Shown one piece after another: positions 45,303 to 53,889 of a stretch of DNA of 64,000 nucleotides (within the stretch, counting starts at the first letter, position 1; every line of letters begins with the position of its first letter). The notes under the pieces are model-generated. The model saw only the letters and a program-made list of their open reading frames with translations. It made no database searches and was not told the origin of the DNA. The translations under genes and the position numbers were made by a program. Source of the stretch: Hassallia byssoidea VB512170 (lineage in GTDB: Bacteria > Cyanobacteriota > Cyanobacteriia > Cyanobacteriales > Nostocaceae); the NCBI RefSeq assembly GCF_000817785.2, contig NZ_JTCM02000020.1, positions 1 to 64,000 of the forward strand. The letters run 5' to 3'.

Positions 45303-46136
45303 ATGCAAATCAACTGGGAAACTGCCAAAACCTACGAAGATATTCTTTACCACAAAGCTGACGGTATCGCCAAAATCACCATCAATCGTCCCCACAAACG
45401 CAATGCTTTTCGTCCAAAAACCGTCTTTGAACTCTACAACGCTTTTTCTGATGTACGTGAAGATACTACTATTGGAGTCGTACTATTTACTGGAGCAGGA
45501 CCCCACACAGATGGGAAATACGCCTTTTGTGCTGGCGGCGATCAAAGTGTGCGCGGACACGCCGGTTATGTAGATGATGATGGCGTACCCCGCTTGAATG
45601 TGCTGGATTTACAACGGCTGATTCGTTCGATGCCGAAAGTAGTAATTGCTTTGGTAGCTGGATATGCGATCGGTGGTGGACACGTTTTACACTTGATTTG
45701 CGATCTCACCATCGCTGCCGATAACGCCATTTTTGGACAGACTGGTCCCAAAGTCGGCAGTTTTGATGGTGGTTTTGGCGCAAGTTATCTCGCTCGCATC
45801 GTCGGACAAAAAAAAGCGCGAGAAATTTGGTTTCTCTGCCGCCAATATACTGCACAACAAGCCCTTGAAATGGGTTTAGTTAATTGTGTTGTACCAATAG
45901 AACAACTAGAAAAAGAAGGAATTCAGTGGGCACAAGAAATATTAGAAAAAAGTCCGATCGCTATTCGCTGTCTAAAAGCCGCATTTAACGCCGATTGTGA
46001 TGGACAAGCTGGTTTGCAAGAACTCGCAGGTAATGCCACTTTACTTTATTACATGACCCAAGAAGGTTCTGAAGGCAAACAAGCTTTTCTCGAAAAGCGT
46101 CCGCCAAATTTTCGCGACTTTCCCTGGCTTCCTTAA
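45303..46136 (+). CDS. menB: 1,4-dihydroxy-2-naphthoyl-CoA synthase
   Basis: A 277-residue crotonase-fold enzyme that closes the naphthoquinone ring of o-succinylbenzoyl-CoA in phylloquinone synthesis. Phylloquinone is needed in photosystem I. The start [20 protein letters not shown] matches the usual length; the frame is open upstream to 45075, but that part is repeat DNA. Family motifs are [23 protein letters not shown] (oxyanion loop), [16 protein letters not shown] and [12 protein letters not shown] with the catalytic Asp. A bidirectional terminator follows. Confidence 0.95.
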   Translation: MQINWETAKTYEDILYHKADGIAKITINRPHKRNAFRPKTVFELYNAFSDVREDTTIGVVLFTGAGPHTDGKYAFCAGGDQSVRGHAGYVDDDGVPRLNVLDLQRLIRSMPKVVIALVAGYAIGGGHVLHLICDLTIAADNAIFGQTGPKVGSFDGGFGASYLARIVGQKKAREIWFLCRQYTAQQALEMGLVNCVVPIEQLEKEGIQWAQEILEKSPIAIRCLKAAFNADCDGQAGLQELAGNATLLYYMTQEGSEGKQAFLEKRPPNFRDFPWLP

Positions 46137-46141
46137 AACTC

Positions 46142-46175
46142 AAAAATCGCACCTTTGCTTAAAGATGCGATTTTT
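46142..46175. terminator. bidirectional rho-independent terminator
   Basis: AAAAATCGCA and TGCGATTTTT form a 10-bp stem with a further CTTT/AAAG pairing inside. A-rich on one side and T-rich on the other, it can serve both menB and the convergent small gene at 46265. Confidence 0.85.
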
Positions 46176-46264
46176 GATGTGAAGATTCTTTACAGATTAA
46201 TAACTATTAAAACCAAATTTACTTTGGGCAGATTAATGAAAGCGAGTTCGGTAACAATCAGCCC

Positions 46265-46576
46265 CTAAATTAAAATTGCCTGAGCTTGTGCCTGTTCAGA
46301 AGTGCAGACGGCTGTTTGAGTCACAGAAGCAACTGCAATTTTATCTAAACTAGAACCTAAAGAACTAGAAGCCAAAACTGGTGTTGCATTAGGCAAACTC
46401 CAAACCTCTTCCAAACTTTCCCAGCTAGGTGCAAACGGTGGGAGCGCGAAAGAGCAAGCCTTCCAACTTCCGAGAACTGGCGCTCCCAACTGTTGGCAAA
46501 GTCCGCCACGGCGTCCTTCCGGCTTGTAATGACGACAATATCGACAGGCAGAAGTCAAGAATTTAATGGGTTTCAT
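46265..46576 (-). CDS. small cysteine-containing hypothetical protein
   Basis: A 103-residue soluble protein. The first third holds a cysteine set, CRYCRHY then GGLCQQLGAPVLGSWKAC (four Cys plus a His), that could bind zinc or an iron-sulfur cluster. The remainder is Ala/Ser-rich and low in complexity. Similar short proteins with this N-terminal motif are, to my memory, common in cyanobacteria but uncharacterised. It has no clear ribosome-binding site. It stands alone between the bidirectional terminator and a 480-nt gap. Confidence 0.65.
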   Translation of the reverse strand: MKPIKFLTSACRYCRHYKPEGRRGGLCQQLGAPVLGSWKACSFALPPFAPSWESLEEVWSLPNATPVLASSSLGSSLDKIAVASVTQTAVCTSEQAQAQAILI

Positions 46577-47057
46577 TTGGGTTCATTTTAAATCCCGTTA
46601 GGGCTGATTTCTACTTTCAATTCTGCTCTACATATAAATACCTATTTAAGCCAGAAACCCATTATTCTGTATATGTTCTAGCGATCCCGATGAAAATATT
46701 AACTTTATAAATTTTTTATATTTGTGTCATATTTGGCAATAATCCAACTACCGTAAATACAGCGATATAAAGCTCAAAAGCATTAGGGATCAAGGTTAAG
46801 CCTTATGTTTTGGATTTAGTCAGCGTGTTAAATTAACCTCAAAGATTGTCACATAACATAGCTGGCATAAATTTAGGGGGAAATTAGGAGAAATTTAAAT
46901 AAGTATATCTACAGGAATACTACCTGAGAAATATAATTTTTCTACCATTGAGAGTAAAATATTAAATCATAAATAAGGTTTTTTGTAGTTAGCACTCGTG
47001 TGTGCTGTAAATAGGCGCTATCCACGCCTACTACGTTCATCTATTTTTTTGTTGTCT
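46577..47057. other. intergenic region without visible gene
   Basis: 481 nt, mostly AT-rich, between two minus-strand genes. It must contain the promoter of the small cysteine protein (near 46600-46700). No repeat family, hairpin with T-tract or RNA gene is recognised. Confidence 0.5.
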
Positions 47058-47612
47058 TCAAAAACTACTAGAAAACTGCTTGGTAGCACAGATAGAACAG
47101 ACACCCCAACGCTGGATTTCGCCTGGTGGGGTGGGAGATTGACATTGAGGACAAACAGGTAAATTATGCGATCGCCTTTGCATTTTTTTAGCCCAATTTT
47201 CAAAAGCAGCATTCGCATTCTTAGTGGGTGCGCGATCGCGCTCTTTCCTTATCTCATCACCAAGGTAACTGGGATGTTCGCACGGCGAAAGCGTTTTTTG
47301 CTGGTTTGCTTTATCTTGGGGACGCTTCCAACCAGCAGTAGAGAAGTGAATATCTACCAAAGGATCGGGCAGTTTTTCATTTAACTTTACAAGCAGTCGC
47401 TGGCGCTCGAAAGTCAAATTTTGCGCCCAAGCAGCGCTAGAAGTTGCCACCCGCAATACATCGCGCTGAATCGACAATGGTTGAGTATGAGCGGCGATCG
47501 CACTTCCTAACACTGACTCCCAACACTTGAGCAAGCGCTGTAATGGCTGCTGGTGCAGTAATATCTGAATTTCCGGAAGACTTAAAATATCATTAACTGA
47601 TTTCAAAGACAT
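47058..47612 (-). CDS. DUF721 protein, DciA-like, with zinc ribbon
   Basis: A 184-residue protein. The N-terminal 100 residues match DUF721: LQRLLKCWESVLGSAIAAHTQPLSI and LRVATSSAAWAQNLTFERQRL. DUF721 includes DciA, the ancestral loader of the replicative helicase DnaB, and cyanobacteria lack DnaC, so helicase loading is a sensible inference. The C-terminus adds CPQCQSPTPPGEIQRWGVCS with CxxC...CxxC, a zinc ribbon. It diverges from the SPOR-like gene across 130 nt. Confidence 0.8.
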   Translation of the reverse strand: MSLKSVNDILSLPEIQILLHQQPLQRLLKCWESVLGSAIAAHTQPLSIQRDVLRVATSSAAWAQNLTFERQRLLVKLNEKLPDPLVDIHFSTAGWKRPQDKANQQKTLSPCEHPSYLGDEIRKERDRAPTKNANAAFENWAKKMQRRSHNLPVCPQCQSPTPPGEIQRWGVCSICATKQFSSSF

Positions 47613-47742
47613 CTCGCGTAAACCTTGAGCAAAAATTTTAACTTGCTACAAAAACCATAAATCTATTCAAAGAATTTTCGTTAGGATTGGCACACATGTA
47701 TTTTAAGTTAATCCAGTAATCTACTTTTGAGGCAGACAGGCT

Positions 47743-48978
47743 ATGAGTCAAGAAATGCGACTTTTGGGTACTCAATCGTCGAAAACACCTGGGTTGAAGC
47801 CACAACTAGCGTCAGCACTATCTTGTTTAGAAGTGCAACTAGATCAAGAGTTAGCCCGCTATCGACGTACACGAACCGGATACAACACACCTAACCAAAG
47901 CCGCGTCAGTAGTAACGCACCTCAATTGCAGCAGACTGCGATCGCGGCGTTGGACCAAGTGCTTGCCGCAGGCATCGCGCTCAAAAAACCCGTACCAACT
48001 CCAACTTTGGTACAAGATGCGACCGTTCTTCAACCGAATACCCCGTCCGCATCTGTTGAAGTTGAAACTCCTCAGTCAATGCCAGCGGCGACAACGGTAA
48101 ATACTGAGATACAAAATCCTCCAAAGGTTGAGGTTATAGATAAAACAGATACACCTAATAAGGAAAATGGCAGTATTGTGCCTGCGGTTGTCAAATCTGA
48201 TAAAACAGAAAATACCCCATCAGAAGTTCCCCCCAAGCAGCCAGACGATTATTTAGAATCATCTGAAGCACTGCTGCGAAGTTTGACAGAAGAACAACCA
48301 CAAAAAAGAAAGCCAAGTAACAGCGACAATCTGCTATCACCTTTGGGGATTGGCTCAATGTTATTGCTATTAGTAGCTAGTTTAACCTTGGGATACGTAC
48401 TATTTAATCCGAAAAGCTTGTCTGTGTTTGGCTTTGGTGGCAAGTCTCAGCCAAATTCGCCACCAACGGCATCGACAACTAATGTAAAAAATACTGAGGT
48501 AGCTAAACCGCAAACACCCACAACCCCCATACCTAAGTATCCGAATCTCGCCACCGATGAATTTCCAGAGGTGAACGATCCTAATGACGTAGTTGGCTTA
48601 AAACCCAAACCGAAACCGACTCCTACAGCAATACCAAAGCCTGTGGCGGCACAAATACCGGCAAATCTACCTGTAGCGCCAATACAACAAGCACAACCCT
48701 TGCCAGGACAAATGCCGACACCAAAGGCAACAACTTCGCCCAAGCCAGAATTGCCGCTAACAGAAGTGAAACCGTCAGCGGATGGATTTTATCATATCAT
48801 CACAGAAAATCAGGGCGCGAGCGCTTTCGCTTCAGCGAGGGTAGTAGTTCCCGATGCTTATTTATCACCTGATGGAAAATTCATTTATCTGGGTGCGCTG
48901 AAAACCAAAGAGCAAGTAAAACAACAGATGCAACTACTACAGTCAAAAGGAATTAAAGCGCGAGTGGAGCAACCTTAA
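47743..48978 (+). CDS. membrane protein with SPOR-like C-terminal domain
   Basis: A 411-residue bitopic membrane protein. The N-terminal 195 residues are hydrophilic and partly disordered. One transmembrane helix spans about residues 199-222 (GIGSMLLLLVASLTLGYVLF). A long Pro/Thr-rich extracytoplasmic linker follows, then a C-terminal domain of about 65 residues (DGFYHIITE, FIYLGALKTKEQVKQQMQLL, KGIKARVEQP) that resembles SPOR peptidoglycan-binding domains. Such proteins often locate at the septum. The match to SPOR is by eye and uncertain. The downstream genes encode PspA proteins on the same strand. Confidence 0.7.
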   Translation: MSQEMRLLGTQSSKTPGLKPQLASALSCLEVQLDQELARYRRTRTGYNTPNQSRVSSNAPQLQQTAIAALDQVLAAGIALKKPVPTPTLVQDATVLQPNTPSASVEVETPQSMPAATTVNTEIQNPPKVEVIDKTDTPNKENGSIVPAVVKSDKTENTPSEVPPKQPDDYLESSEALLRSLTEEQPQKRKPSNSDNLLSPLGIGSMLLLLVASLTLGYVLFNPKSLSVFGFGGKSQPNSPPTASTTNVKNTEVAKPQTPTTPIPKYPNLATDEFPEVNDPNDVVGLKPKPKPTPTAIPKPVAAQIPANLPVAPIQQAQPLPGQMPTPKATTSPKPELPLTEVKPSADGFYHIITENQGASAFASARVVVPDAYLSPDGKFIYLGALKTKEQVKQQMQLLQSKGIKARVEQP

Positions 48979-49081
48979 GAAGGGAAAATCTACGATACCA
49001 TGAAAACATCTGCTTAACCCCTAGCTGTTGACACTGCATTTCTATCGGTATGTGCGAGCAAAAAGTGAATGGAGAGCCGAA

Positions 49082-49798
49082 ATGGAACTGATGAAGCGTA
49101 TCCAACGGGTGATTCGCGCTAATCTCAATAGTATGACGGGCAGTGCGGAAGATCCAGAAAAGATTCTCACTCAAGCCGTTATGGAGATGCAAAGTAATTT
49201 GGTGCAATTGCGACAAGCAGTAGCACAAGCGATCGCGACTCAAAAACGCACTGAACGACAAACCGCTCAGGCTAAGTCAACAGCTATTGAATGGTATCGT
49301 CGCGCTCAACTAGCGCTACAAGCCAATAATGAACCTCTCGCAAAAGAAGCGCTCACTAAACGTCGTGCTTATCAAGAAACAGAAAAAGCTCTTGCAGCTC
49401 AAATGGAGCAGCAAAACAGTCTGATAGTTAAAATGAAACAAGATATGCGATCGCTAGAATTTAAAATTAGCGAGGCGAAAACCAAAAAAGATATGTACAT
49501 TGCTCGCGCTCGTTCTGCTGAAGCGTCTTACCGACTTCAGGAAATGTTGAGCAATTCATCTACCACTAGCAGCCTAAACGCTTTTGAACGGATGGAAGAA
49601 AAAGTTTTGCAACTCGAAGCCAAATCAGAAGCAATAGCTCAACTCGACAGCGATGACTTGCAGCAGGAATTTACGTCTTTAGAATCAAATAATAGTATTG
49701 ATGGGGAACTAGCAGCAATGAAGGTGCAGCTTTTAAGTGGGACAGATAATGTACCACACCCAAGCAATAATTTCAATTCTGAAAGCGGAAATACCTAA
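49082..49798 (+). CDS. PspA/IM30 family protein (Vipp1 paralogue)
   Basis: A 238-residue coiled-coil protein from ATG 49082, chosen because GGAG lies eight bases before it; a longer frame from 49028 adds 18 unrelated residues. It aligns by eye with the Vipp1 encoded next to it: MKRIQRVIRANLNSMTGSAEDPEKIL and AFERMEEKVLQLEAKSEA. It has no long C-terminal Vipp1 tail, so it looks more like PspA. PspA-type proteins form rods or rings that protect membranes under stress. It lies 183 nt upstream of Vipp1, evidently a gene duplication. Confidence 0.9.
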   Translation: MELMKRIQRVIRANLNSMTGSAEDPEKILTQAVMEMQSNLVQLRQAVAQAIATQKRTERQTAQAKSTAIEWYRRAQLALQANNEPLAKEALTKRRAYQETEKALAAQMEQQNSLIVKMKQDMRSLEFKISEAKTKKDMYIARARSAEASYRLQEMLSNSSTTSSLNAFERMEEKVLQLEAKSEAIAQLDSDDLQQEFTSLESNNSIDGELAAMKVQLLSGTDNVPHPSNNFNSESGNT

Positions 49799-49978
49799 AC
49801 TCACGAATCGTAAAGATTGGGCAATTAAGGAAAACTAAAGCATATCTTAGAAATTAAGGGTTGTGTGAAGCTACCAATCCTCATCGAAAAGATTAAATTG
49901 AAATAGGTAGCTATTAAACAGTAAAAAAGCTAGTGTATCCGTTCAAAGCGCGTAAATCGCAAAAGGAAAAACAAAGTT

Positions 49979-50761
49979 ATGGGATTATTTGATCGCATTA
50001 GACGAGTAGTTGGTGCTAACCTTAATGACCTGGTAAGTAAAGCCGAAGATCCAGAAAAAATGCTGGAACAAGCCATCCTGGAAATGCAGGAAGACTTAGT
50101 ACAGCTGCGTCAGGGAGTCGCTCAAGCGATCGCTGCTCAAAAACGTACAGAAAAACAGTATAATGATGCCCAAAATGAAATAAATAAGTGGCAGCGTAAT
50201 GCCCAGCTAGCGCTGCAAAAAGGTGATGAAAACCTTGCACGCCAAGCACTAGAGCGGAAAAAGACTTACACTGACACCGGCACTGCACTCAAAACCAGCC
50301 TGGATCAGCAAAGTACTCAGGTAGATACTCTCAAGCGCAACTTAATCCAGCTAGAGAGCAAAATTTCTGAGGCAAAAACCAAGAAAGAAATGCTCAAAGC
50401 GCGAATTACCACCGCCAAAGCTCAAGAGCAACTTCAAGGCATGGTGCGCGGTATGAATACCAGCAGCGCAATGGCAGCTTTTGAGCGGATGGAAGAAAAA
50501 GTCTTGATGCAAGAAGCTCGCGCTCAGTCAGCAGGAGAGTTAGCAGGTGCCGATTTAGAAAGCCAATTTGCCAAATTGGAAGCCGGTAGCGATGTTGACG
50601 ATGAATTGGCAGCTTTGAAAGCGCAGATGACACTAGGACCTGCTGCCACACCAACTCAATCGTTACCCCCAGGACAAACCACCACTCCCAAAACTAATCA
50701 GCAACCGGAAGTGGTTGATGCCGAAATCGAATCGCTACGCAAGCAATTGGATCAAATGTAA
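49979..50761 (+). CDS. vipp1: Vipp1/IM30, ESCRT-III-like thylakoid membrane protein
   Basis: A 260-residue Vipp1. The amphipathic N-terminal helix MGLFDRIRRVVGANLNDLV binds membrane. Long helices follow (LARQALERKKTYTDTG, AAFERMEEKVLMQEARAQS), then a Pro/Thr linker and a short C-terminal helix (EVVDAEIESLRKQLDQM), the extension that separates Vipp1 from PspA. It forms rings and rods needed for thylakoid biogenesis and repair. An AAGGAAAAA site precedes the ATG. A GTCCCACG/CGTGGGA hairpin follows at about 50790-50812 without a T-tract. Confidence 0.93.
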   Translation: MGLFDRIRRVVGANLNDLVSKAEDPEKMLEQAILEMQEDLVQLRQGVAQAIAAQKRTEKQYNDAQNEINKWQRNAQLALQKGDENLARQALERKKTYTDTGTALKTSLDQQSTQVDTLKRNLIQLESKISEAKTKKEMLKARITTAKAQEQLQGMVRGMNTSSAMAAFERMEEKVLMQEARAQSAGELAGADLESQFAKLEAGSDVDDELAALKAQMTLGPAATPTQSLPPGQTTTPKTNQQPEVVDAEIESLRKQLDQM

Positions 50762-50832
50762 CATTATCAGAAAAATCCTCTTTCCCCAGTCCCACGCCTT
50801 TTGGTCGTGGGATTTCGCGTCAAAATGATTTA

Positions 50833-50945
50833 GTCAACAGTCAACAGTCAACAGTCAACAGTCAACAGTCAACAGTCAATGGTCAATTAAGTTTAAACTC
50901 TGGATTATTGACTTTGGACTGTTGACTTTGGACTATTGACGACTT
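50833..50945. repeat. AGTCAAC tandem repeats
   Basis: About six copies of AGTCAAC (50833-50877) are followed by GACTTTGGACTGTTGACTTT-type units, complementary in part to the first set, so a hairpin is possible. It separates vipp1 and the thioredoxin gene. Confidence 0.8.
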
Positions 50946-51000
50946 TGAGATAGAGTATTTTGTGTGCCAATCTAAATCGTGCCACCAGATGGAGACTGCA

Positions 51001-51336
51001 ATGAGTAAGGGTGTAAGCACTATAACTGATGCTGAGTTTGAAACCGAAGTTTTGAAAGCCGAACAGCCAGTATTGGTTTACTTTTGGGCTTCTTGGTGCG
51101 GACCTTGTAAATTGATGTCACCACTAATCAACTCAGCTGCCAATACGTACAGCGATCGCCTGAAAATCGTCAAAATGGAAGTAGATCCTAACCCACAGAC
51201 TGTTAAGGAATATCAAGTTGAAGGTGTACCCGCTCTCCGGCTATTTCAAGGAAACACAGTCTTAGCTTCGAGTGAGGGAGTCATCGGTAAAGATAAATTA
51301 CTCGACTTCCTGGAAACTCATTTAAACAATAATTAG
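51001..51336 (+). CDS. thioredoxin
   Basis: A 111-residue thioredoxin with the redox-active WCGPC motif in VYFWASWCGPCKLM and the cis-Pro in VEGVPALRLF. The ATG at 51001 has GGAG upstream and gives the normal length; a frame open from 50962 adds 13 unrelated residues. It is expected to reduce protein disulphides in the cytoplasm. The class (m, x or other) cannot be set safely; the segment NPQTVKEYQV suggests a non-m type. Confidence 0.93.
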   Translation: MSKGVSTITDAEFETEVLKAEQPVLVYFWASWCGPCKLMSPLINSAANTYSDRLKIVKMEVDPNPQTVKEYQVEGVPALRLFQGNTVLASSEGVIGKDKLLDFLETHLNNN

Positions 51337-51356
51337 TCCTAAGTTCTCTGACTCCC

Positions 51357-51429
51357 CGTACAGACGTTCGGTCCAGAACGTCTCTACCGTGCTTTTCGTA
51401 CAGACGTTCGGTCCAGAACGTCTCTACCG
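51357..51429. repeat. tandem pair of interspersed palindromes
   Basis: Two identical 33-bp copies (51357-51389 and 51397-51429) of a GTACAGACGTTC...GAACGTCTCTAC palindrome, 40 bp apart start to start, just upstream of the aminotransferase gene. Confidence 0.85.
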
Positions 51430-51451
51430 CTCCTCCTAACTCCTAACTAAA

Positions 51452-52798
51452 ATGCAGTTTGCGAAACGTTTACAACCCCTGCAATTCAATGTATTTGCTG
51501 AAATGGACAGAGCTAAAGCAATAGCTAAGGCTGCTGGGCAACAGTTGATAGATTTGTCGCTGGGGTCTTCTGATTTACCAGCCGAACCGCACGTAATTGA
51601 AGCGATCGCTTCTTCTCTTGGCGATCCAAGTACTCACGGCTACTTGCTGTTTAACGGTACGAGGGCGTTTCGCTCTGCCGCAGCTAATTGGTACGAGCAA
51701 AAATTCGGCATAAAAGTTGACCCAGAAACGGAAGTGTTACCCTTGATTGGTTCTCAAGAAGGGACGGCACATTTACCTCTAGCAGTGCTTAATCCTGGAG
51801 ATTTTGCCTTATTGCTCGATCCGGGCTATCCTTCTCATGCCGGCGGAGTGTACTTAGCCAGCGGTCAAATCTACCCGATGTCACTCCGGGAAGAAAACAA
51901 TTTTTTACCAGTATTTAGCGAAATTCCCGCCCCTGTTTTGGCACAGTCGCGGATGATGGTATTGAGCTATCCTCACAATCCTACCAGCGCGATCGCGCCA
52001 TTATCTTTCTTCCAAGAAGCTGTAGCATTTTGTCAACAACATAATCTCGTCCTCGTTCACGATTTCCCCTACGTAGATTTAGTGTTTGACGAGACTGGGG
52101 GACAAGGGGACAAGGGGACAAGGGGACAAGGGGGACAAGGGGGACAGGGGGGACAGGGAGGACAAGGAGGACAAGGAGGAAAAATTTCTCCCTTGTCTTC
52201 CCCCTCTCCCTTGTCTTCCCCATCCCCCCATCCCCCCATCCCCCCATCCCCCCCTCTCCCCCTCTCCCCCTCCTCCCCTCTCGCTCCTTCAATTTTCCAA
52301 GCTGACCCAGATAAAAGTGTCTCGATTGAGTTTTTCACTTTGTCCAAGTCATATAATATGGGTGGCTTCCGTATTGGCTATGCCATTGGTAATGCTGAGT
52401 TGATTCACGCTTTACGTCAGGTAAAGGCAGCTGTTGATTTTAATCAGTATCGGGGAATTTTAAATGGGGCGATCGCTGCTCTTACCGGTCCTCAAGCTGG
52501 GGTGAATGCTGCTGTTGCTACCTTCAAACAACGTCGAGATGCTTTTATTAGCGCTTTACACCGCATTGGCTGGCAAGTTCCTACTCCCCAAGCAACAATG
52601 TATATTTGGGCAAAGTTGCCGACACATTGGAGTCAAAATTCTATAGAATTTTGTACTGAGTTAGTCGAACAAACTGGTGTTGCGGCTTCCCCTGGTGCAG
52701 GCTTTGGTAAATTTGGGGAAGGGTATGTTCGCTTTGCTTTAGTCCATGAGCCAACTATATTAACCACCGCTGTGGAGAGAATAGCTAAGTTTTTGTAA
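51452..52798 (+). CDS. PLP-dependent class I/II aminotransferase with in-frame repeat insert
   Basis: A 448-residue fold-type I aminotransferase, resembling LL-diaminopimelate aminotransferase-like enzymes. It has SLGSSDLPAEPHVIEAI, LDPGYPSHAGG, SYPHNPTSAIA and the PLP-lysine region TLSKSYNMGGFRIGYAIG. Without the insert it would be about 385 residues, normal for the family. Residues 215-280 are a foreign stretch of GQG units and then Ser/Pro-rich residues, encoded by a mirrored tandem repeat at 52095-52290. It falls just after the segment DLVFDET, in a surface region before the lysine. The reading frame is intact. Whether the enzyme still works is unknown. Confidence 0.85.
   Translation: MQFAKRLQPLQFNVFAEMDRAKAIAKAAGQQLIDLSLGSSDLPAEPHVIEAIASSLGDPSTHGYLLFNGTRAFRSAAANWYEQKFGIKVDPETEVLPLIGSQEGTAHLPLAVLNPGDFALLLDPGYPSHAGGVYLASGQIYPMSLREENNFLPVFSEIPAPVLAQSRMMVLSYPHNPTSAIAPLSFFQEAVAFCQQHNLVLVHDFPYVDLVFDETGGQGDKGTRGQGGQGGQGGQGGQGGQGGKISPLSSPSPLSSPSPHPPIPPSPPLPLSPSSPLAPSIFQADPDKSVSIEFFTLSKSYNMGGFRIGYAIGNAELIHALRQVKAAVDFNQYRGILNGAIAALTGPQAGVNAAVATFKQRRDAFISALHRIGWQVPTPQATMYIWAKLPTHWSQNSIEFCTELVEQTGVAASPGAGFGKFGEGYVRFALVHEPTILTTAVERIAKFL
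52095..52290. repeat. in-frame mirrored tandem repeat inside the aminotransferase gene
   Basis: GGGGACAAG units (52095-52178) are followed by GGAAAAATTTCTCCC and then C-rich CCCCCATC and CCCCTCTC units (to 52290). It is the clearest example in the window of the G-arm, AT-core, C-arm design, and adds about 65 residues to the enzyme. Confidence 0.9.
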
Positions 52799-52984
52799 GC
52801 AATTTATAAACTCTTCATCTCTAATTAACCATAAATTTATCGTTTCCGCCTTGACTACCTGCATTTTCTCTGGAAGGTACAGGTAAAATTACATAGTACA
52901 TAATACTAAAAATTACCCTAAAAAAGTATATTTAGTCAGTGTTGAGCTAAAATCGTAGCTTCAAAAGTCAAGGACGCGGCTTAC

Positions 52985-53641
52985 ATGACAGTAACTAAGC
53001 AATTCAAAATTACCAAGGTTATAAGCGCCAAAAGCAGGCGCTCAAACTTATCTCAAAATTCGACATTGAAAATGGTTCCGTGCCAATTTCAGCTAGCACT
53101 GTGGCTAGTACAGACACAATTCATGGCGATTTTTGTTGCCGTTGTTGGATTGACGATCGCTGCTACCCCAGCGTCAGCTTTCTCATCTAAAGCTGACAGC
53201 TTCATCAGAAATCGTTCAGTAAATTTATTGAATGATAATCACACCAGCTTGAATTTGGAACTGGATTTGACTCAAACAAAATTTACTAGTAACGAAACTA
53301 TAGATCAATTGAACTTAAATCAAGTTCAACCATACGATTTTGATACACAGAGAATTTTGACAACTGGTAATCAAGTTTCGCAATTGCTGCAAAAAGCAGA
53401 AAGCAATATAGAAGAAATTATTCAAGCTAGTGAAGTGTCAAGTGAGACAATAGACGGCAAAACTTTCTATAAATATCATGGGGATACAAATAAAGCCAAA
53501 AATACGGATACATATACTAATACTTGGAAAGCACCTGCGTCTCCTCCTAAAAGAAGGATACCAGAACCCTCGACAATATTAGGACTGATAGCGATCGCTA
53601 GTTTGTTTGTCACCCAGCGTCAAAAGATGAAAATACGCTAA
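52985..53641 (+). CDS. PEP-CTERM sorting-domain protein
   Basis: A 218-residue exported protein. A basic N-terminus precedes a signal peptide core (AIFVAVVGLTIAATPASA). The mature part is polar and rich in Asn/Thr/Gln with no known domain. The C-terminus has the PEP-CTERM layout: IPEPST, a hydrophobic helix (ILGLIAIASLFV) and a basic tail (RQKMKIR), recognised by an exosortase. Such proteins are found in the extracellular matrix or sheath. The signal sequence has a rather long N-region, so the start could be further in. Confidence 0.8.
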   Translation: MTVTKQFKITKVISAKSRRSNLSQNSTLKMVPCQFQLALWLVQTQFMAIFVAVVGLTIAATPASAFSSKADSFIRNRSVNLLNDNHTSLNLELDLTQTKFTSNETIDQLNLNQVQPYDFDTQRILTTGNQVSQLLQKAESNIEEIIQASEVSSETIDGKTFYKYHGDTNKAKNTDTYTNTWKAPASPPKRRIPEPSTILGLIAIASLFVTQRQKMKIR

Positions 53642-53710
53642 GGGTAAGAATCATTTTCATCATCGCCTAATCCAATTTTTCACTTAATTAGACAAGATTG
53701 CACTCATTCC

Positions 53711-53787
53711 CCAAAACCCCACCCCCAACCCCTCCCCGCCTGCGGGGAGGGGAGACTTTGACGTAAGTTAAAGGCGGGGTGGGGTTC
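53711..53787. repeat. C-rich palindromic repeat after the PEP-CTERM gene
   Basis: AACCCCACCCCCAACCCC on the left and GGCGGGGTGGGGTT on the right frame an inner CCTCCCCGCC/GGGGAGGGG hairpin. It could terminate transcription of the PEP-CTERM gene, but its size and internal spacing suggest a mobile repeat. Confidence 0.7.
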
Positions 53788-53889
53788 TTCTTTTTGATTT
53801 ATGCAAGAAGTCTATTCATCATATTTATGTATTATTGCCTTGTTTCATGGCAATATTTTTTTGTGTTTTATATTAGACGATAGATAGAA

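Noticed and set aside
45053-45328. Minus-strand open frame giving GEQ repeats
   Set aside because: It arises from the 9-bp tandem repeat before menB and has no start or family signal.
50790-50812. Hairpin after vipp1 as a terminator
   Set aside because: TCCCACG/CGTGGGA can pair, but no T-tract follows, so it is mentioned with vipp1 only as a hairpin.
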